The notes under the pieces were generated by a model. The model was not told the origin of the DNA. It made no database searches and worked only from the letters and a program-made list of their open reading frames with translations. A stretch of DNA of 64,000 nt from Bombardia bombarda (lineage: Eukaryota; Ascomycota; Sordariomycetes; Sordariales; Lasiosphaeriaceae): contig JAULSR010000002.1 of NCBI GenBank assembly GCA_030512295.1, positions 3,720,001 through 3,784,000 of the forward strand, written 5' to 3'. The translations under genes and the position numbers were made by a program. Positions 32,503 to 43,818 of the stretch are shown here, piece after piece (positions within the stretch are counted from its first letter, which is position 1; each line of letters starts with the position of its first letter).

Positions 32503-33372
32503 CGTGACTGGAGTGAACTGGGACCTCCAGAGACCAAACCGAAACCTGAATAGGCCAGATTTGGACCCTGAGAGGTCTAGCCAGTGCAAATAGTGCCGCC
32601 CTCGATGTTGATGATGTATGGGTTTGGCGATTGTGGGAAGAAGAAGATTGAGCGGGATGGCTCCAGGAAGGAAACAATGGCAGGATGCCTCACTTGGCCA
32701 TCTTAAATAGTCGACTCCTAGATCTAGTACAGACAACTGTGGTCTTTCTTAAAATAGGCGCAGAATATGGCCGTGTTGTTTCAGTCGTTCTCATGACTGC
32801 AAACCTTTGTTTTCCATCTTTACCCCCTTGCGATGATGGTTGGACGTGGAGAGAGAAAAGAGCACCCCATCGGTCGCAGCTCCGTAGAAGCGCCCTGAGC
32901 TCACGTTTTATACAGTGCAAATGAAGTTCTACGTCCACGCTCCATGCTGGAGTAACATCGAATGTCCGTTTCGTAGCAGGTAAATGAGGTAATCAGCAAT
33001 CACCGCTGAGTATAAGTGTTGTGTCATTTCGACTTGCGACAGATAGGGCAAACAGCCCCGCCCCCTGTCGTTGTTAGGCAAACTAGGTACCTCCAGCGCT
33101 TGCTAGCTGCTGGCCTACATTACAACATGGAAAATACAGCAAACATCAGCGTCAGGATTATACTCTCTCCGTACCTGATTGTCCCTTAATCTCGAAATGC
33201 CTTTCTCGCAACACTTCACGTTACAAATGCCGCCCATTCTGCGTAAAGCTTGATCGAGCGACAAAAAGACTTCGCCTCAGAGGCCTTGACCCAAACTAAA
33301 CGCTTGACGACAATCAACACGCCCTCTCGGCCCTCCAAACAAACACCGACAATCCACCATCGTCAACTAGAC
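32503..33372. other. Spacer between paralogs C and D
   Basis: It includes the leader of C and the 3' flank of D. No gene recognised. Confidence 0.35.
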
Positions 33373-34509
33373 TTAGTTCTCCTGCTCCGCCACCCACTCC
33401 GGCACAACAAGACGCGGCTGCCGACCCCGTCTGAGCAGAATATCCTCAAACACGCCCTGGATGCCCGCCATTTGCGCATAGCGCGAGTGGCACGTCGAGC
33501 TGCTAATGATATGTCCGTACAGCGTGCCCGACATGTCTGCGTCGATGACGGCAGCGCCCCGGTCTGCCGAAAATACAGCCGGCTCCGTAGCGTCGTCGCC
33601 GTCTCCCCACATGTCGTCTTCGTCGTGGTAAGGAATGTTGTATGGCTGGTTGAAGCCTGGGTGTCCGGTGCGCCAGCTCGCGCCAACTTGGGGCTCCTGG
33701 TCGTTTTCTTGTGGTGGGCCACGGCCAACAGGGGTAATCCATAGTGCGTAAACGTTGGGGATTGCGAGGAGCTGATCAGAGGTGTGAGCTGGGCGATGCA
33801 CGTTCGGGATCGGGTTCAGGATAGCTGCTTTCAGACCCGATGAGCAGAGGACGAGGACCCAGGTAGGGGTGTCTGGGCAGCGCGCGGCGCGGGTGATGCA
33901 GACGGGCCTGGGGCTCCATTCGGTCTGGTAGCCGGTGGTGTTGAGGGGGAGGGGGTAGGGGTTCTCAATGGCCCTCCCAAGGGGGATCAGCCGGTAGTCG
34001 AGATGATGGGAGGACCCCCGACAGTCGCGCTCAGGCGTGGCGTCGATGACAGGGAAGAGGTCTTCATCGGTAGGCGGCCAGCTGAGGAGGGGCAGGTCGA
34101 TCCAGGCGGCCGTGATCTGGTAGTGATGGCTGTCGATGCGGACGACTGCCCCGCCTGTTGCTTTCTGTGTCGAGAAGTAGGTGACAGCTTGTATTTGCCT
34201 TCCTACAAGCGGTTTGTCGTATCGGATTTGTCCTCCGATAGTGAAAGGCGGCATGTCCCCGTTCCGGGGGGTCCAAAGAAGGCCCAGCCGCCAGGGCGGA
34301 ACATTGTCGACGGCCGGCAAATTGTACGTGTCGTGGACTGCAACGGACCAGACATCCCAATCATCTTCGTTGCTCAGTTCGTCGGCATAGCTCCCTTCAT
34401 CTGACGCTGGTTCTCTGCCTTCTCCCATGACATATCTGATCCAGGCAATGACGATGGGAGACAGGGGAGGTCTCGGCGCGGAAACTAGTCTGACTTCCTG
34501 GTCTGCCAT
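33373..34509 (-). CDS. Island paralog D: putative chymotrypsin-like pseudo-protease, 378 aa
   Basis: This is a single intact exon starting MADQEVRLVSAPRPPLSPIV and the best-preserved family member. Blocks are: WIRYVMGEGREPASDE at residues 24-39; PLVGRQIQAVTYF; ATGGAVVRIDSHHYQITAAW with IDLPLLSWPP; HHLDYRLIPLGRAIENPYP; TWVLVLCSSGLKAAILNPIP; NVYALWITPVGRGPP; an acidic loop (HDEDDMWGDGDDATE) before the last block; and SADRGAAVIDADMSGTLYGH with IISSSTC. In my reading the loop before DRGA corresponds to the segment preceding the catalytic-Ser loop in trypsin-like folds. No secretion signal is seen. Similarity to C is highest in the last 60 residues, which suggests a C/D duplication later than A/B. 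Confidence 0.78.
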   Translation of the reverse strand: MADQEVRLVSAPRPPLSPIVIAWIRYVMGEGREPASDEGSYADELSNEDDWDVWSVAVHDTYNLPAVDNVPPWRLGLLWTPRNGDMPPFTIGGQIRYDKPLVGRQIQAVTYFSTQKATGGAVVRIDSHHYQITAAWIDLPLLSWPPTDEDLFPVIDATPERDCRGSSHHLDYRLIPLGRAIENPYPLPLNTTGYQTEWSPRPVCITRAARCPDTPTWVLVLCSSGLKAAILNPIPNVHRPAHTSDQLLAIPNVYALWITPVGRGPPQENDQEPQVGASWRTGHPGFNQPYNIPYHDEDDMWGDGDDATEPAVFSADRGAAVIDADMSGTLYGHIISSSTCHSRYAQMAGIQGVFEDILLRRGRQPRLVVPEWVAEQEN

Positions 34510-35599
34510 GCTGACTCTTACCTTGACAGGTAAGTAGATTGCCTCTGTACTGGATGTAAGAATGCTTTAGATAGTCTGGGTTAGTTGAGAAGGGTGTGGG
34601 TTAGAGTGATGGGGATGGAGAGAGAAATTGAGCGAGAGCAAAGGTTCATAGTTTTGCATTTTGGTCCACGAAATACTTGAATGGACAAAATTTCAGATTG
34701 CATTGAATGCTATCATTAAAGTCAAATTTCAAGTTATCTTCGTATCCAGTCTTCATTGAATTGGAGGACAGTCAACGACACGTTCTACGACACGTTCAAC
34801 GAGTTTAATTGAAAGTTTGTTCATTGAATTTAAGAATAATTGTTGGGACACACTATTGACAATTCGAATTTCCTCAGACATCACTCTTAGTAACTCTTTT
34901 ATATAGGATACTCCAAAAACCACGGAACCTAGTTTTGTGCACGTATTAATCGTCTCTTTACAGTCATCAGATCCCACCTGTCGGTCACATACATCCACAG
35001 CCGGCACGGTGCACTGCAAATTCGCATTGAACCTTAACCTTCTCGCCCCCTTCTTGGCTAGAAACCTGCGAGATTGGAAAGGCTTGCGGGGCCGTCTAAG
35101 TTAGCAGTCACGTCGCAAAAGCTTACCCCAGAGCTCAAACTCCCGTTCTAGGAGAATTACTAGTAGGGAACTCCCTTTTTACTAACCAGACTACCTGTTA
35201 CCTCAACAGCGGCTATGGTACGTACAGCTATATCATTGCCAAAAAGAGTGCACCCGAGGAAAAAATAGTCGTTTTACTACTATAGGGATACGTTCATGTT
35301 TTTGAAGAGAAGAGGGAATTCTCTGGAACAACTTCAGCCACCCTGGTATTGTACGAGTATGCCAAGCCGCTGCCCCTATTCCTAGACTAGTACTTACAAG
35401 AGGATCAACAAAGCTAGTCTCTTTTATGACAATTATATCAAGAGCTCTGCCAGTGCCCAAAAACCCCGAACAAAGACTGTTGCGCCCATTATTTTCCCGC
35501 GATGGCCCCTTTCCTCCGCCTTACTCAACTTCCACATCTCCTGATCATCCCGACCCCTTTCGCGAATATGTGTGGTGTATGGCATCTTGAGGAAGACAG
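34510..35599. other. Spacer upstream of paralog D
   Basis: The first few hundred bases form the promoter of D. Around 34670-35000 the DNA is AT-rich. No gene is supported. Confidence 0.3.
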
Positions 35600-35740
35600 C
35601 TTCTCACATCCAGGAACACCATTGTACGCCAACTCGTGTAGTCAGTGAGAACGCCGCCGATACCTGGCCCAACGCATACGCTAACACCCAGGGTGCTGAC
35701 AATGATTCCATAAAACAAGGGCACTTTGTCGAGACTGACA
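35600..35740 (-). pseudogene. Fragment of an MFS efflux-pump gene
   Basis: The minus strand reads VPLFYGIIVSTLGVSVCVG followed by PGIGGVLTDYTSWRTM, which matches the TM5 motif C region (GP-x-x-GG-x-L/F-TD-x-x-SWR) of DHA-type drug:H+ antiporters. Flanking sequence on both sides does not continue as an open transporter frame, so this is a remnant. Its outer limits are unclear and may reach about 36350. Confidence 0.55.
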
Positions 35741-36895
35741 ACCGAATCCGATGATGGCCAGGCTGCCTTGAAGCAGACCGGCAGCGCTGAAGCCTAGTTC
35801 CCTCAGCTTTTTGCCCAGTCGTCGTCCAAGCGCGCCTACTTGCCAACGGGCATTTATCCAGATCGATTGAAATCAAGAATGAGGACAGCAAGAACGAGAA
35901 ACAGGCCCAATTTGTTCGACCTCTCGAATATCACCGGGATGGTGGAGGACGTTGACCGCTCCCGGGGCCCGAATAGCAGGCCAGCATCATCACACGACAG
36001 CCAACGGCCAGTGCTGGTACCCAATCTTCTCCAACCAGTTACCGTGTGCTACGGTTCACCGTCACAGAGTCAGTACAGCTTCCCTGACCATGCGATAAAC
36101 AAGAAGGTGGAGTAACACGTCAGCACCAGTCAGTCGGTCTAAACTTAGAGGATGATGTGGAGGGTCGGGATCTGCCTCAAAATCAAGCAGCGCCGGAAGA
36201 GTGTCAGCCCGCTTTGGGAACCTTGTCAGCGCCTTGGCCCTCGTCGCTCCTTTCAACTTGAAACTACGTGTCTCCAAATATGTCGGAGCTCTTCACTAAT
36301 TTTTCTGTACTAATGGCTTATGATATATAAATAGGTGGCTAGAAACTTAGCTCTCCAAGACGTGTGCAGCTGGCCACCAAGATCTTCTTGCGTTCGATGC
36401 GATCAACAAAGAACAGCGAGATGATTCATGCGATGGTCGAGATGCTACCGTACTGGTACAGATGGTAGCTGACCGTCATTGCCGCGGATGAGGAAGAGTA
36501 CCTCATGAGGCCAATGGCCAATGTACTCTTGACAGGTCATACCCGTCGAGCCGACATACTTACCACGCACTTTTCCACGCCATGTCTTTCCATTTCTTAC
36601 CGAGTAGCATGGAGATACGTCCACCATATTTACCGAGATCTCAACCTCCGCTTTGGCAGCCGCTGTCGCCACCGAGCTATATCAGCTCTGGCTCCATCGC
36701 TAAGGTGTTTGACCCCTTGTTCATTCATAGATATATCAAGGTACATGTCAGGAAAACGTCTATTCTTGAGAAGACGCAAATATGCAAGATATGGTAAAGT
36801 TTTTATTCCTTTCTTCTCCACAAAATCCATACTCTCGACCATCCTGCCTATTTTGAACAGACATCTCCCTTGCCTACTTAGGTATCTTACTTATC
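35741..36895. other. Spacer, possibly more transporter debris
   Basis: Around 36390-36440 the minus strand reads LFFVDRIERKKILVAS, which resembles a sugar-porter loop but is isolated. No intact gene is seen. Confidence 0.3.
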
Positions 36896-37855
36896 TTACT
36901 CTACAACGAGTTTAGCTTGAAGACCAGTCCTCCATGCAATATGCTGTATCACTCCTGTGATCGCCGTCATATGCGCATTGCGCGTGCCCACGTCCGAACT
37001 ACTAATAACATGTCCATATAGAACATCCGGCTCCTTCAGATCAACAACAGCAGCTCCCCTGTCTGCTAGGCCTACCACGTATTGCGGTTCCATTCTCAAG
37101 CTGTGGCAATACAAGAGTTTCGACACAAGTGCGTCTGAAGAATCTCCTGCCTCTTGTTCCTGTTTTACGGGATCTAATACAGCTATTTTGTGTCCTTCCG
37201 AGGATAAAACAATGACGGCAGTTGGCATATTGGGATAAGCTCGGGTCCTCCCGAGAGCAAGGTCCTTATCGTACTCGTTTGCGCGCAGCCAGTAAGGCCG
37301 AGACAGATATGCAGCATTCTGGCCTAGGGGCAGCAATCCGTAGTCCAGATACTGAGAGTGCATCCTGTCGGCGCTGTAGCTGGACGTGTGGAGCTCGGCT
37401 CTATTTAGACTGGGCTCACAAGAAGGCCAGCGGATCAAGAGCACGTCATTCCACGCCGTAAAGAGCTGGAAATGTCGACCGCCAATTTCGAGGATTGGGC
37501 CCCCCGTTGCTGCCTGGGTCCATATCGATCGTTCGGTCTGGAACTCAAGGCGCCTTCCAACGATCGGTTTGTCATCCTGAGATATGGGTGTCGAGATGGT
37601 GCATCTTAGCGGACTCGGACGCAAACAGTTCTTCCGCACCGTGTCCACGTCCGTTGGATGAGTGAGGTTGTTGCCGGTGTGGATTGAAAGCCAAACGTGC
37701 CAGGAAAGGCCCTTGCCTGGGATTCGGGCGACGACATCGTTTGCCGAAACGCCTGTCACATAGTCGATCTAGGCTGCTAGACCGCTGTTGAGATCTACGT
37801 CAGGCAGTCGTTCGGCTTGGGCACCAACACGATTTGTGTGTGTGGGATTTGACAT
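36896..37855 (-). pseudogene. Island paralog E, nonsense codon at the conserved Trp
   Basis: From the ATG at 37855 (MSNPTHTNRVGAQAERLPDV) the frame runs 28 codons to TAG at 37769-37771. That is precisely where the family has Trp in W-I-x-Y-V; the next residues are IDYVTGVSANDVV. It then stays open for 291 codons with all later blocks: PIVGRRLEFQ, ATGGPILEIGGRHFQLFTAW with NDVLLIRWPS, YLDYGLLPLGQ, AVIVLSSEGHKIAVLDP and DRGAAVVDLKEPDVLYGHVI. TGG to TAG is a single transition of the CpA-to-TpA type on the other strand. An automatic annotation would probably start at the internal Met at 37759 (287 aa). It could be a fresh pseudogene, or it could use that internal start. Confidence 0.7.
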
Positions 37856-38556
37856 GGTGAATAATTGGGGTTGAGAAGACTGAAGAACAGCTTGTCGAAG
37901 GAACTTGTTAACACCAGACTCCCAACTGCGCTGGGGCCCTTTGAATTACATAGACGTGTGGTCAGAATGGCATGCCTACGTGGAAGACAACGGATGAACA
38001 AAGGCTGCAGCCATGGAACTGTCATTTATTCTTACTAAGGTCTTCTTTGATGAGCGGCAGGTCTAGAATCAGTAAAACTCTGTCTTCCCGCACGGTTGAT
38101 CTTCAAAGAATTCTGATGTAAAGGATAAAGAACTGGGCAAAGCTTTATCCGCAGTAGCCAACACAAACTCACCCAGTTCCTCATCACAAAGGAAATGAAT
38201 AGTGGAGGTTTAGACAGAAAGAAACACGGTTCACAACAATTTATAGAAATGTGGTACTGTATGTCGTGATAAAAGATATGTACATTTTATAAATAAAAGC
38301 ATATACCTCCGTAATGCAATGGGCCTCATTGTCTACCGATCCGGACATATAATGCCGCCACGAGTATGTGCTGTTGGCGTAGTAGGCGTGAGATCTCAAT
38401 CGAATAATGGTGGTAATGACTGTGTGGGCACATGCATACCGTCCCCATAACCTTCAGATAGCTTCCAACCTCCCACAAAACCATGCCCCAAACAACACCC
38501 ATTACTTCCCAACCACAGACCCATAAGATTATCCTCCACAGACCATCCTCATCCCC
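37856..38556. other. Spacer at the right end of the island
   Basis: It includes the promoter of paralog E. It shows AT-rich patches at 38210-38300 and the 3' flank of the next gene. No gene recognised. Confidence 0.3.
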
Positions 38557-39975
38557 TCATGCATCGCCCTCCGGTTGGCCATCCTTCATCCCCTGTGGCT
38601 TGTCGCGATCAACCTCCCCTCCAGATACCTCGTCCCTGCCCCCGTCCAGACGCTGTACGTGCTCGTCGGCCCACCGCGCATGCAGCTCCTGCCTTTCCCG
38701 CCATCTGCGCTGCCGATAAGGATTCGTCGGTATCGGTAGGATCGTCGCCTCCGCTAGGCGCATATTCCTTTCCCGTCGTCTCTGCTCCTGCTCGCGGATA
38801 ATGTTGTCCTTTCTGAGTTGAGTAGCAGCTGAAGACACGTGCAAAGCGATAGCTTTATCAGGCATTCCTTTTTTAGCCAGGTCCAACGCGGTGAGCCTAG
38901 CATCCAGGCACTCTTTCTGAGAAAGCTTCAAGCTTAGTCTCTTTTCTAGCCTGTCTAGAAGTTTGATTTCTTTCGCGGATAGGTTCGTTGGAAGGGCCGT
39001 GGTAGGAGCCGCAGGAAGGGGAGAGTTCATGGTAAAACTCGGATTGGCACTGGTTGGGATCCTCATGCCGCCGTGTCGATACTCGTGTTGATACTCGGCT
39101 GCACGTATGCGCTGTACCTCATCTTCGGCCTGTCTCCGAGCCGCTCCCCTCCTAGCTAGATCAACTTCTGCCGCGCGCTTCCTTTCTTTATGGCGCTCCT
39201 GTCGATACGTTAATCTCGTCGGCATTGGCCTCTCCTCTTGGGGCTCTGGAACGCCTGGGGCAGGACGATACCATTCCCGAGCAGGCGCAAGTCTATTCTT
39301 TGCCTCTCCATGAGACGTAGTGATGGTAGCTGTCTCTTTCTTCACACGCATGGGCCGTGTATTGGCCTGCTCGATCGATTGGCGGTTCTTGCGCTGCCGG
39401 TCGCGGTAGTATTCCATGAGCTGCTGTTTCTTCTTGTCGCCATCTTTCATGTCCCCGATCACCACCTCCACGCTATCAAGGCTATCGTCATCGTCATTGC
39501 TCTCGCTTTTGTCGTTTTCATTTGACGTGGAGGTAATTAGGAAACGGTCGTTGCCAGCCTCAGCGGTATCGATATCCGTGGTCGCGTCATACTGATTAGG
39601 AACGTCTACTTGCATGGCATCGGGGTCATCATCTTGGTTGGCTCCAGGGTTACGGAACAAGGCCAATGCCCTCAGCTGCTCCTCTCGCGCCGTCCGTTGC
39701 CATTTACGACGGGTAAGGCCATTGTACTTTAGCACAGAGCGTTCATGAATGAATTCATAGTCCTCGTCGCTATCATGAGCCGGAGGATCAGCTGCCAGAT
39801 CAATGGGAATGGGAAGGGGTGTGGCGAGCTCATCAGCGAACTCCTGCAGGTCCCTTGCCCTTGCGCGGGCACGTTTGGACAGGCGTTTACCGTGGTGTCC
39901 GGGGGCCATGGAGCCAGTCGTGGGCTGGCTCACTCGATGACGGTCGCTGTCGGGGGTATTGTCGTTTGATGCCAT
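38557..39975 (-). CDS. Charged, mostly disordered protein of unknown function, 472 aa
   Basis: A single exon from ATG at 39975 (MASNDNTPDSDRHRVSQPTT). There is no recognised domain. The N-terminal part has a basic KRLSKRARARARDLQEF segment. An acidic stretch follows (NENDKSESNDDDDSLDSVEV), then Arg/Gln/Glu-rich helical or coiled-coil-prone segments (RQERHKERKRAAEVDLARR, REQEQRRRERNMRLAE). Basic clusters suggest nuclear localisation and perhaps RNA/DNA or chromatin contact; that is inference. A short better-ordered region, KEIKLLDRLEKRLSLKLSQK with ALDLAKKGMPDKAIALHVSS, could be a helical hairpin. Codon composition is normal and the frame is clean, so it is probably a real lineage-restricted gene. 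Confidence 0.65.
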   Translation of the reverse strand: MASNDNTPDSDRHRVSQPTTGSMAPGHHGKRLSKRARARARDLQEFADELATPLPIPIDLAADPPAHDSDEDYEFIHERSVLKYNGLTRRKWQRTAREEQLRALALFRNPGANQDDDPDAMQVDVPNQYDATTDIDTAEAGNDRFLITSTSNENDKSESNDDDDSLDSVEVVIGDMKDGDKKKQQLMEYYRDRQRKNRQSIEQANTRPMRVKKETATITTSHGEAKNRLAPAREWYRPAPGVPEPQEERPMPTRLTYRQERHKERKRAAEVDLARRGAARRQAEDEVQRIRAAEYQHEYRHGGMRIPTSANPSFTMNSPLPAAPTTALPTNLSAKEIKLLDRLEKRLSLKLSQKECLDARLTALDLAKKGMPDKAIALHVSSAATQLRKDNIIREQEQRRRERNMRLAEATILPIPTNPYRQRRWRERQELHARWADEHVQRLDGGRDEVSGGEVDRDKPQGMKDGQPEGDA

Positions 39976-41913
39976 CTAGAATTGATCACCAGACTCATTA
40001 GTTTGGTGACCATAGAAACACGTAGAGGCGAGCTAGCTATCGAGCTAGGTAACGAATGACAATATTGCAAGAGGAAAAGGACAAGAGGGATGCCTGTTTT
40101 TTGGTTGAAGAGTTTATTACGCAGCCAGCGGCAGATCTTGGCGTGGGAAACCAGAGGACGGGGTTCAGTCAATAGGAAATAGTCTGTACGTACCGTGGAC
40201 GACTACTGTAGGTGCAAGGTGAAAAGAGGCAGGAGGAGTAACGGGGTGTTTTTGTGAAAATAAAATGGCCCCAGCAGTCGCGAGATTCAGTTACATGAGA
40301 AAGATCGGCTTTTTATTTTTCCAGTTTTTTTTTTGGAAAAGAGAAATAGCCCCATCGGTCGCGCGAGTCCGCGGGGCAATGATTATCAAACCCACGCGTG
40401 ACGGTGGAAGGGAAAACGCCAGGAACGCCAGGCAACCCAGCAATCAGCGCAGCGCTAAAACCAGATCAAAACCGTACAGCAATCCACTGATGTCAAAAAT
40501 GCAAGCTACTGCCGGACAAAAGATGAAAATACCTGTCAAAAAACCAATAAGTTCTCAATGATGCCCAATTGTATTTTATTTTGGATGTTTCATGCATTGC
40601 CTTCTTTTTTCACGAGTGACAGTATGATAGGCAGTTGAACCGACAGCCATATGTAAAGATGCAGCTGACAAGGGCCTAGGGTGCCATACTTGAATACGTC
40701 ATCACAATAGGATTATCATCAAAGTCTGTGCGCCGCTGGCTGCCCAGGCCCTAGCTCGCTCCGTTTAGGCATGTGTGCGGCTCTGCGGCGGTTATCCATT
40801 TGCCCTGGCGTTGCACGACACACCACATGCGGGGCAGCGGGGCTGTGGCCGCTAGCAGACTTGCACCAAATTTTGCAGGTCGCTAGATAGGCACTTTAAA
40901 CCATGGACGACACGCTGCAACGTCCAATTTTTTGCAAGGCTGATAGTAAACAAACCGCAATGATGATATTTAACGTAGTCATCATTCAACCCTGCTGCAG
41001 CCTCTCTAGCAGCAACGATTCCCGATGACAACGATTTCCTAGGTTAACCTGAAACTCCTCCGTCTTCCACAGGCCTCATCCCGCAAGCTGGGCTTGGAAT
41101 GCGAACAATGTGTACTATTGAAGTTGGGTGTGTAGCAAGGTATGCTACACGACTGATATGGCTCGCTTATTGGCAATGAAACCAATGTGTGGGAGCTACA
41201 AGAGATGGGCGGTAGCTGGGAGGCTGATTAACCACAGCAATTCTGAGCTCCCCCGGAGCAGGAAGGCACGCCTGGCTTTCTCAGACGTAAGCTAAGCTAG
41301 AGCTAGCTGCTCGGGACCAATTTGATCCCAACTCAGCGATGCTGTCTTAGCTGTCCCATCACAGTGGGTCTCGCCGCGGGGTCCAGGTGCTGTTTGCCTA
41401 CGTCTGGACGCGTCGTTCCCCAACAGCGCGCCTGTTCATCTCGAAAGGTCATTGAAGTAGGACCATCTCCGAAAGTCAATGAGATTGAATTATTGCTCTC
41501 CCCGACTAACTGCCTTTCCACGAACGCTTTTTCTCCCTGCACACTTTTGCGAACTCATCAAGCACCGCTACCTTTGATCACGAACTTCGTACTCTTACAC
41601 AGTGCTCCCTCTCACGTCTATGATCTTAGCAATCTTACGCCTGCTATTGTTCGACCTAATCGTGCTCTCTGCCCCATCATTACTTTGCTGCCCCGCGCAC
41701 TTCGCCAGCAAGTTTATCGACCCCGCCACCACAGCCATCGATCGCCGTGGTCGCATTGCTTGCTCAGCAAGGACGACACCAATCTCTCTCTCGTACTTCA
41801 CGAGCCTTTCCCTTTCCACTCTTACTCTTTATCGACCGCGCTTCGTGCATACCAAAATCTCTACAGTCCATTCATCAACGAAAAACGACAGGCAAACACC
41901 AAATTACCTCAAG
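39976..41913. other. Long intergenic region
   Basis: Divergent promoter area between the charged protein and the repeat protein. It has homopolymer T at 40310-40335 and an AT-mixed middle. Leader-like C/T-rich sequence lies at 41600-41910. Open frames there have no domain and probably belong to the 5' UTR. Confidence 0.35.
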
Positions 41914-43818
41914 ATGGCGACTACCAACGGTACCGAGAACGCTCACCAACCAATTAGAGGCCTGCAAGAATCCAGAACCTCGAACTCGGAGAAGTAAGTT
42001 ACATTTATCTTCAATACCCCCCAGTTCCCCATGATTGCAAACAACATCACTCCCTATCACCAAATTTCTTCCTCTATCCACTTCCACGAGCTCAAGGGAA
42101 TCAGGTTCGCTGACCAGTGACGTTTAGCTTCCAACCTACTCCCCACCAACGCCGCATCATACACAGATCTCGCGCGAGCCTCAAAGAGCCATTCCGGTGT
42201 TTGTGGGACGACTGCAAAGCTAAAATGGACGACTGGGATACATTCTACGACCACATTCACCAGTCCCATCTACACGTGAGGACGCGTTGCATGTGGTACA
42301 AGTGCGAAGCCAGATGCCAGACCGGTCGTGACACGATTGCATGGATTCTTCGTCATTTTCAAACCATCCACATGCAACATGTCTACGATGCATATGGACC
42401 TTGCCGAGAGCAGCCGAATACCGGACCAGAGACAACACTCCGGAAGCGAACAGCTGACAATGAGCAAGAGCAGCAGCGCAATGCTCCGGCCCAGAAAAAG
42501 CGGAGGCTATTGCCCACATCCAGGCCAACCGTCCACATGAAGCAAGATCAACAGTCCCAGCAGCCACAGTCCCAGCAGCCCCAGCCCAGTAACCCAGCTG
42601 AAAAGAGGAGAAAGCGGCTGTCAGATTCGTCAGGGGACGGAGATCATGACCTGTCCTACCAGCCTGCCCAGAAAAAGCGAACGTCGTTGTCTATATCCCG
42701 TCCGGTGATCCATTCGACACAAGACCAGCAGCCCCAGCAGCCGCTGCTCCAACAGCCGCTGCCTCAACAGCCACAGCCCAATGAGCAAGTCGAGAGGAAG
42801 CGAAAGCGGCCATACGAATCATTCGCTGACGTAGAACATGGGCAGCAGTTCAATATGCCTGCCCAGAAGAAGCGCAAGCCGTTGCCCACAGGCAAGCCAA
42901 CACTCCCTCTAAAGCAAACCCCAGCGCAAGACGTAGTCGCCATGCCCGAAGCTGATACGAAACAAGATGAGAATCATAGCCCACCGGTTCAGAAGAAGCG
43001 AACATCATTGCCTAAATCCAGGCCACTGCTTGTCGAGAAGCAAGATTCTCAGATCAACTCATCAGCCCCCCTGCCCAGAAAAAGCGAACACTATTGTCTA
43101 CATCTAGGCCACCAGTTTTCAACAAGCAAGACTTTCAGCACCAGGCATTGGAATTGTCACATCCGTTGCCCAAGTCATTGGCTGAAAGCAAACAGCCAAC
43201 TATCTCCAACGCAGCAGCGCCATCTGAGACGCTAGATGCTGAGAGGAAGGCAAAGACGGCCCTCAAGTTGATTACGACTCCCGATAGCCCAGCCACTGAG
43301 TTGAACCAAGAGCAAACTAGCCAGTCGCCGGGAACGCCGCGTTCTCTCGAAGAACTTGAGGCCTGGCACAAGATCTGCAAGAGACCGGGATGCTTTTCAG
43401 AGACGAAAAAGGTCGCCCTCCTGAAGGACCCTCGAAGCAATGCCATGCATCCTGGCAACGGTAAAGAATTCGTCTTCAAATGTACCAATAGTGGCTGTGC
43501 CTATAGATCCGCGCGTTTCCCGTTAGGCCTGAGACCTCAATCTGCAGTTCACAAGAACAAGGTGAGCACCTCCTCTATTACCTGACTATTCTTAAAGACG
43601 TCCAACTAACCATTTGTGATCACTAGTCATCATCACTTCCCGCGACGAGTCCCCGCGCTTTGTCCAAGATTGTTTTCAAAACAACTTCACTTCCCGCTAC
43701 CAGCCCTCGCGGTACCCCCAAGATTGTCCTCAAGGCTTCGTCGCCTACTTCAGTTAGTCCCCGCGTTCTCCCCAAGATTATTAAGCGATCAATCAGCTCC
43801 GCGGGACCAAGCAACTGA
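41914..43818 (+). pseudogene. Zinc-finger-like repeat protein with a one-base frame break
   Basis: Exon 1 is 41914-41993, exon 2 starts at 42128, and the last exon is 43627-43818 (GTAAGT and GTGAGC donors). Near residue 45 is a C2H2-like pair, FRCLWDDCKAKMDDWDTFYD with HIHQSH and then CMWYKCEARC. Residues about 140-400 are a Gln-rich region with five units of the pattern (A/V)QKKR-x-x-L-x-x-(S/G)(R/K)P, each about 35-55 residues apart. The frame breaks in a C6 run at 43066-43071: the fifth unit is one base out of frame, and the original frame stops at 43235. Downstream, the shifted frame stays open with a second Cys cluster (CKRPGCFSE, FKCTNSGCAYRSARF) and ends at 43816. One extra C would make 568 aa. 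A sequencing error, a real mutation or programmed frameshifting cannot be told apart here. Confidence 0.6.

Noticed and set aside
41322..41913. Long plus-strand frame before the repeat protein
   Set aside because: Arg/Ser/Leu-rich, no domain, most likely 5' leader sequence.
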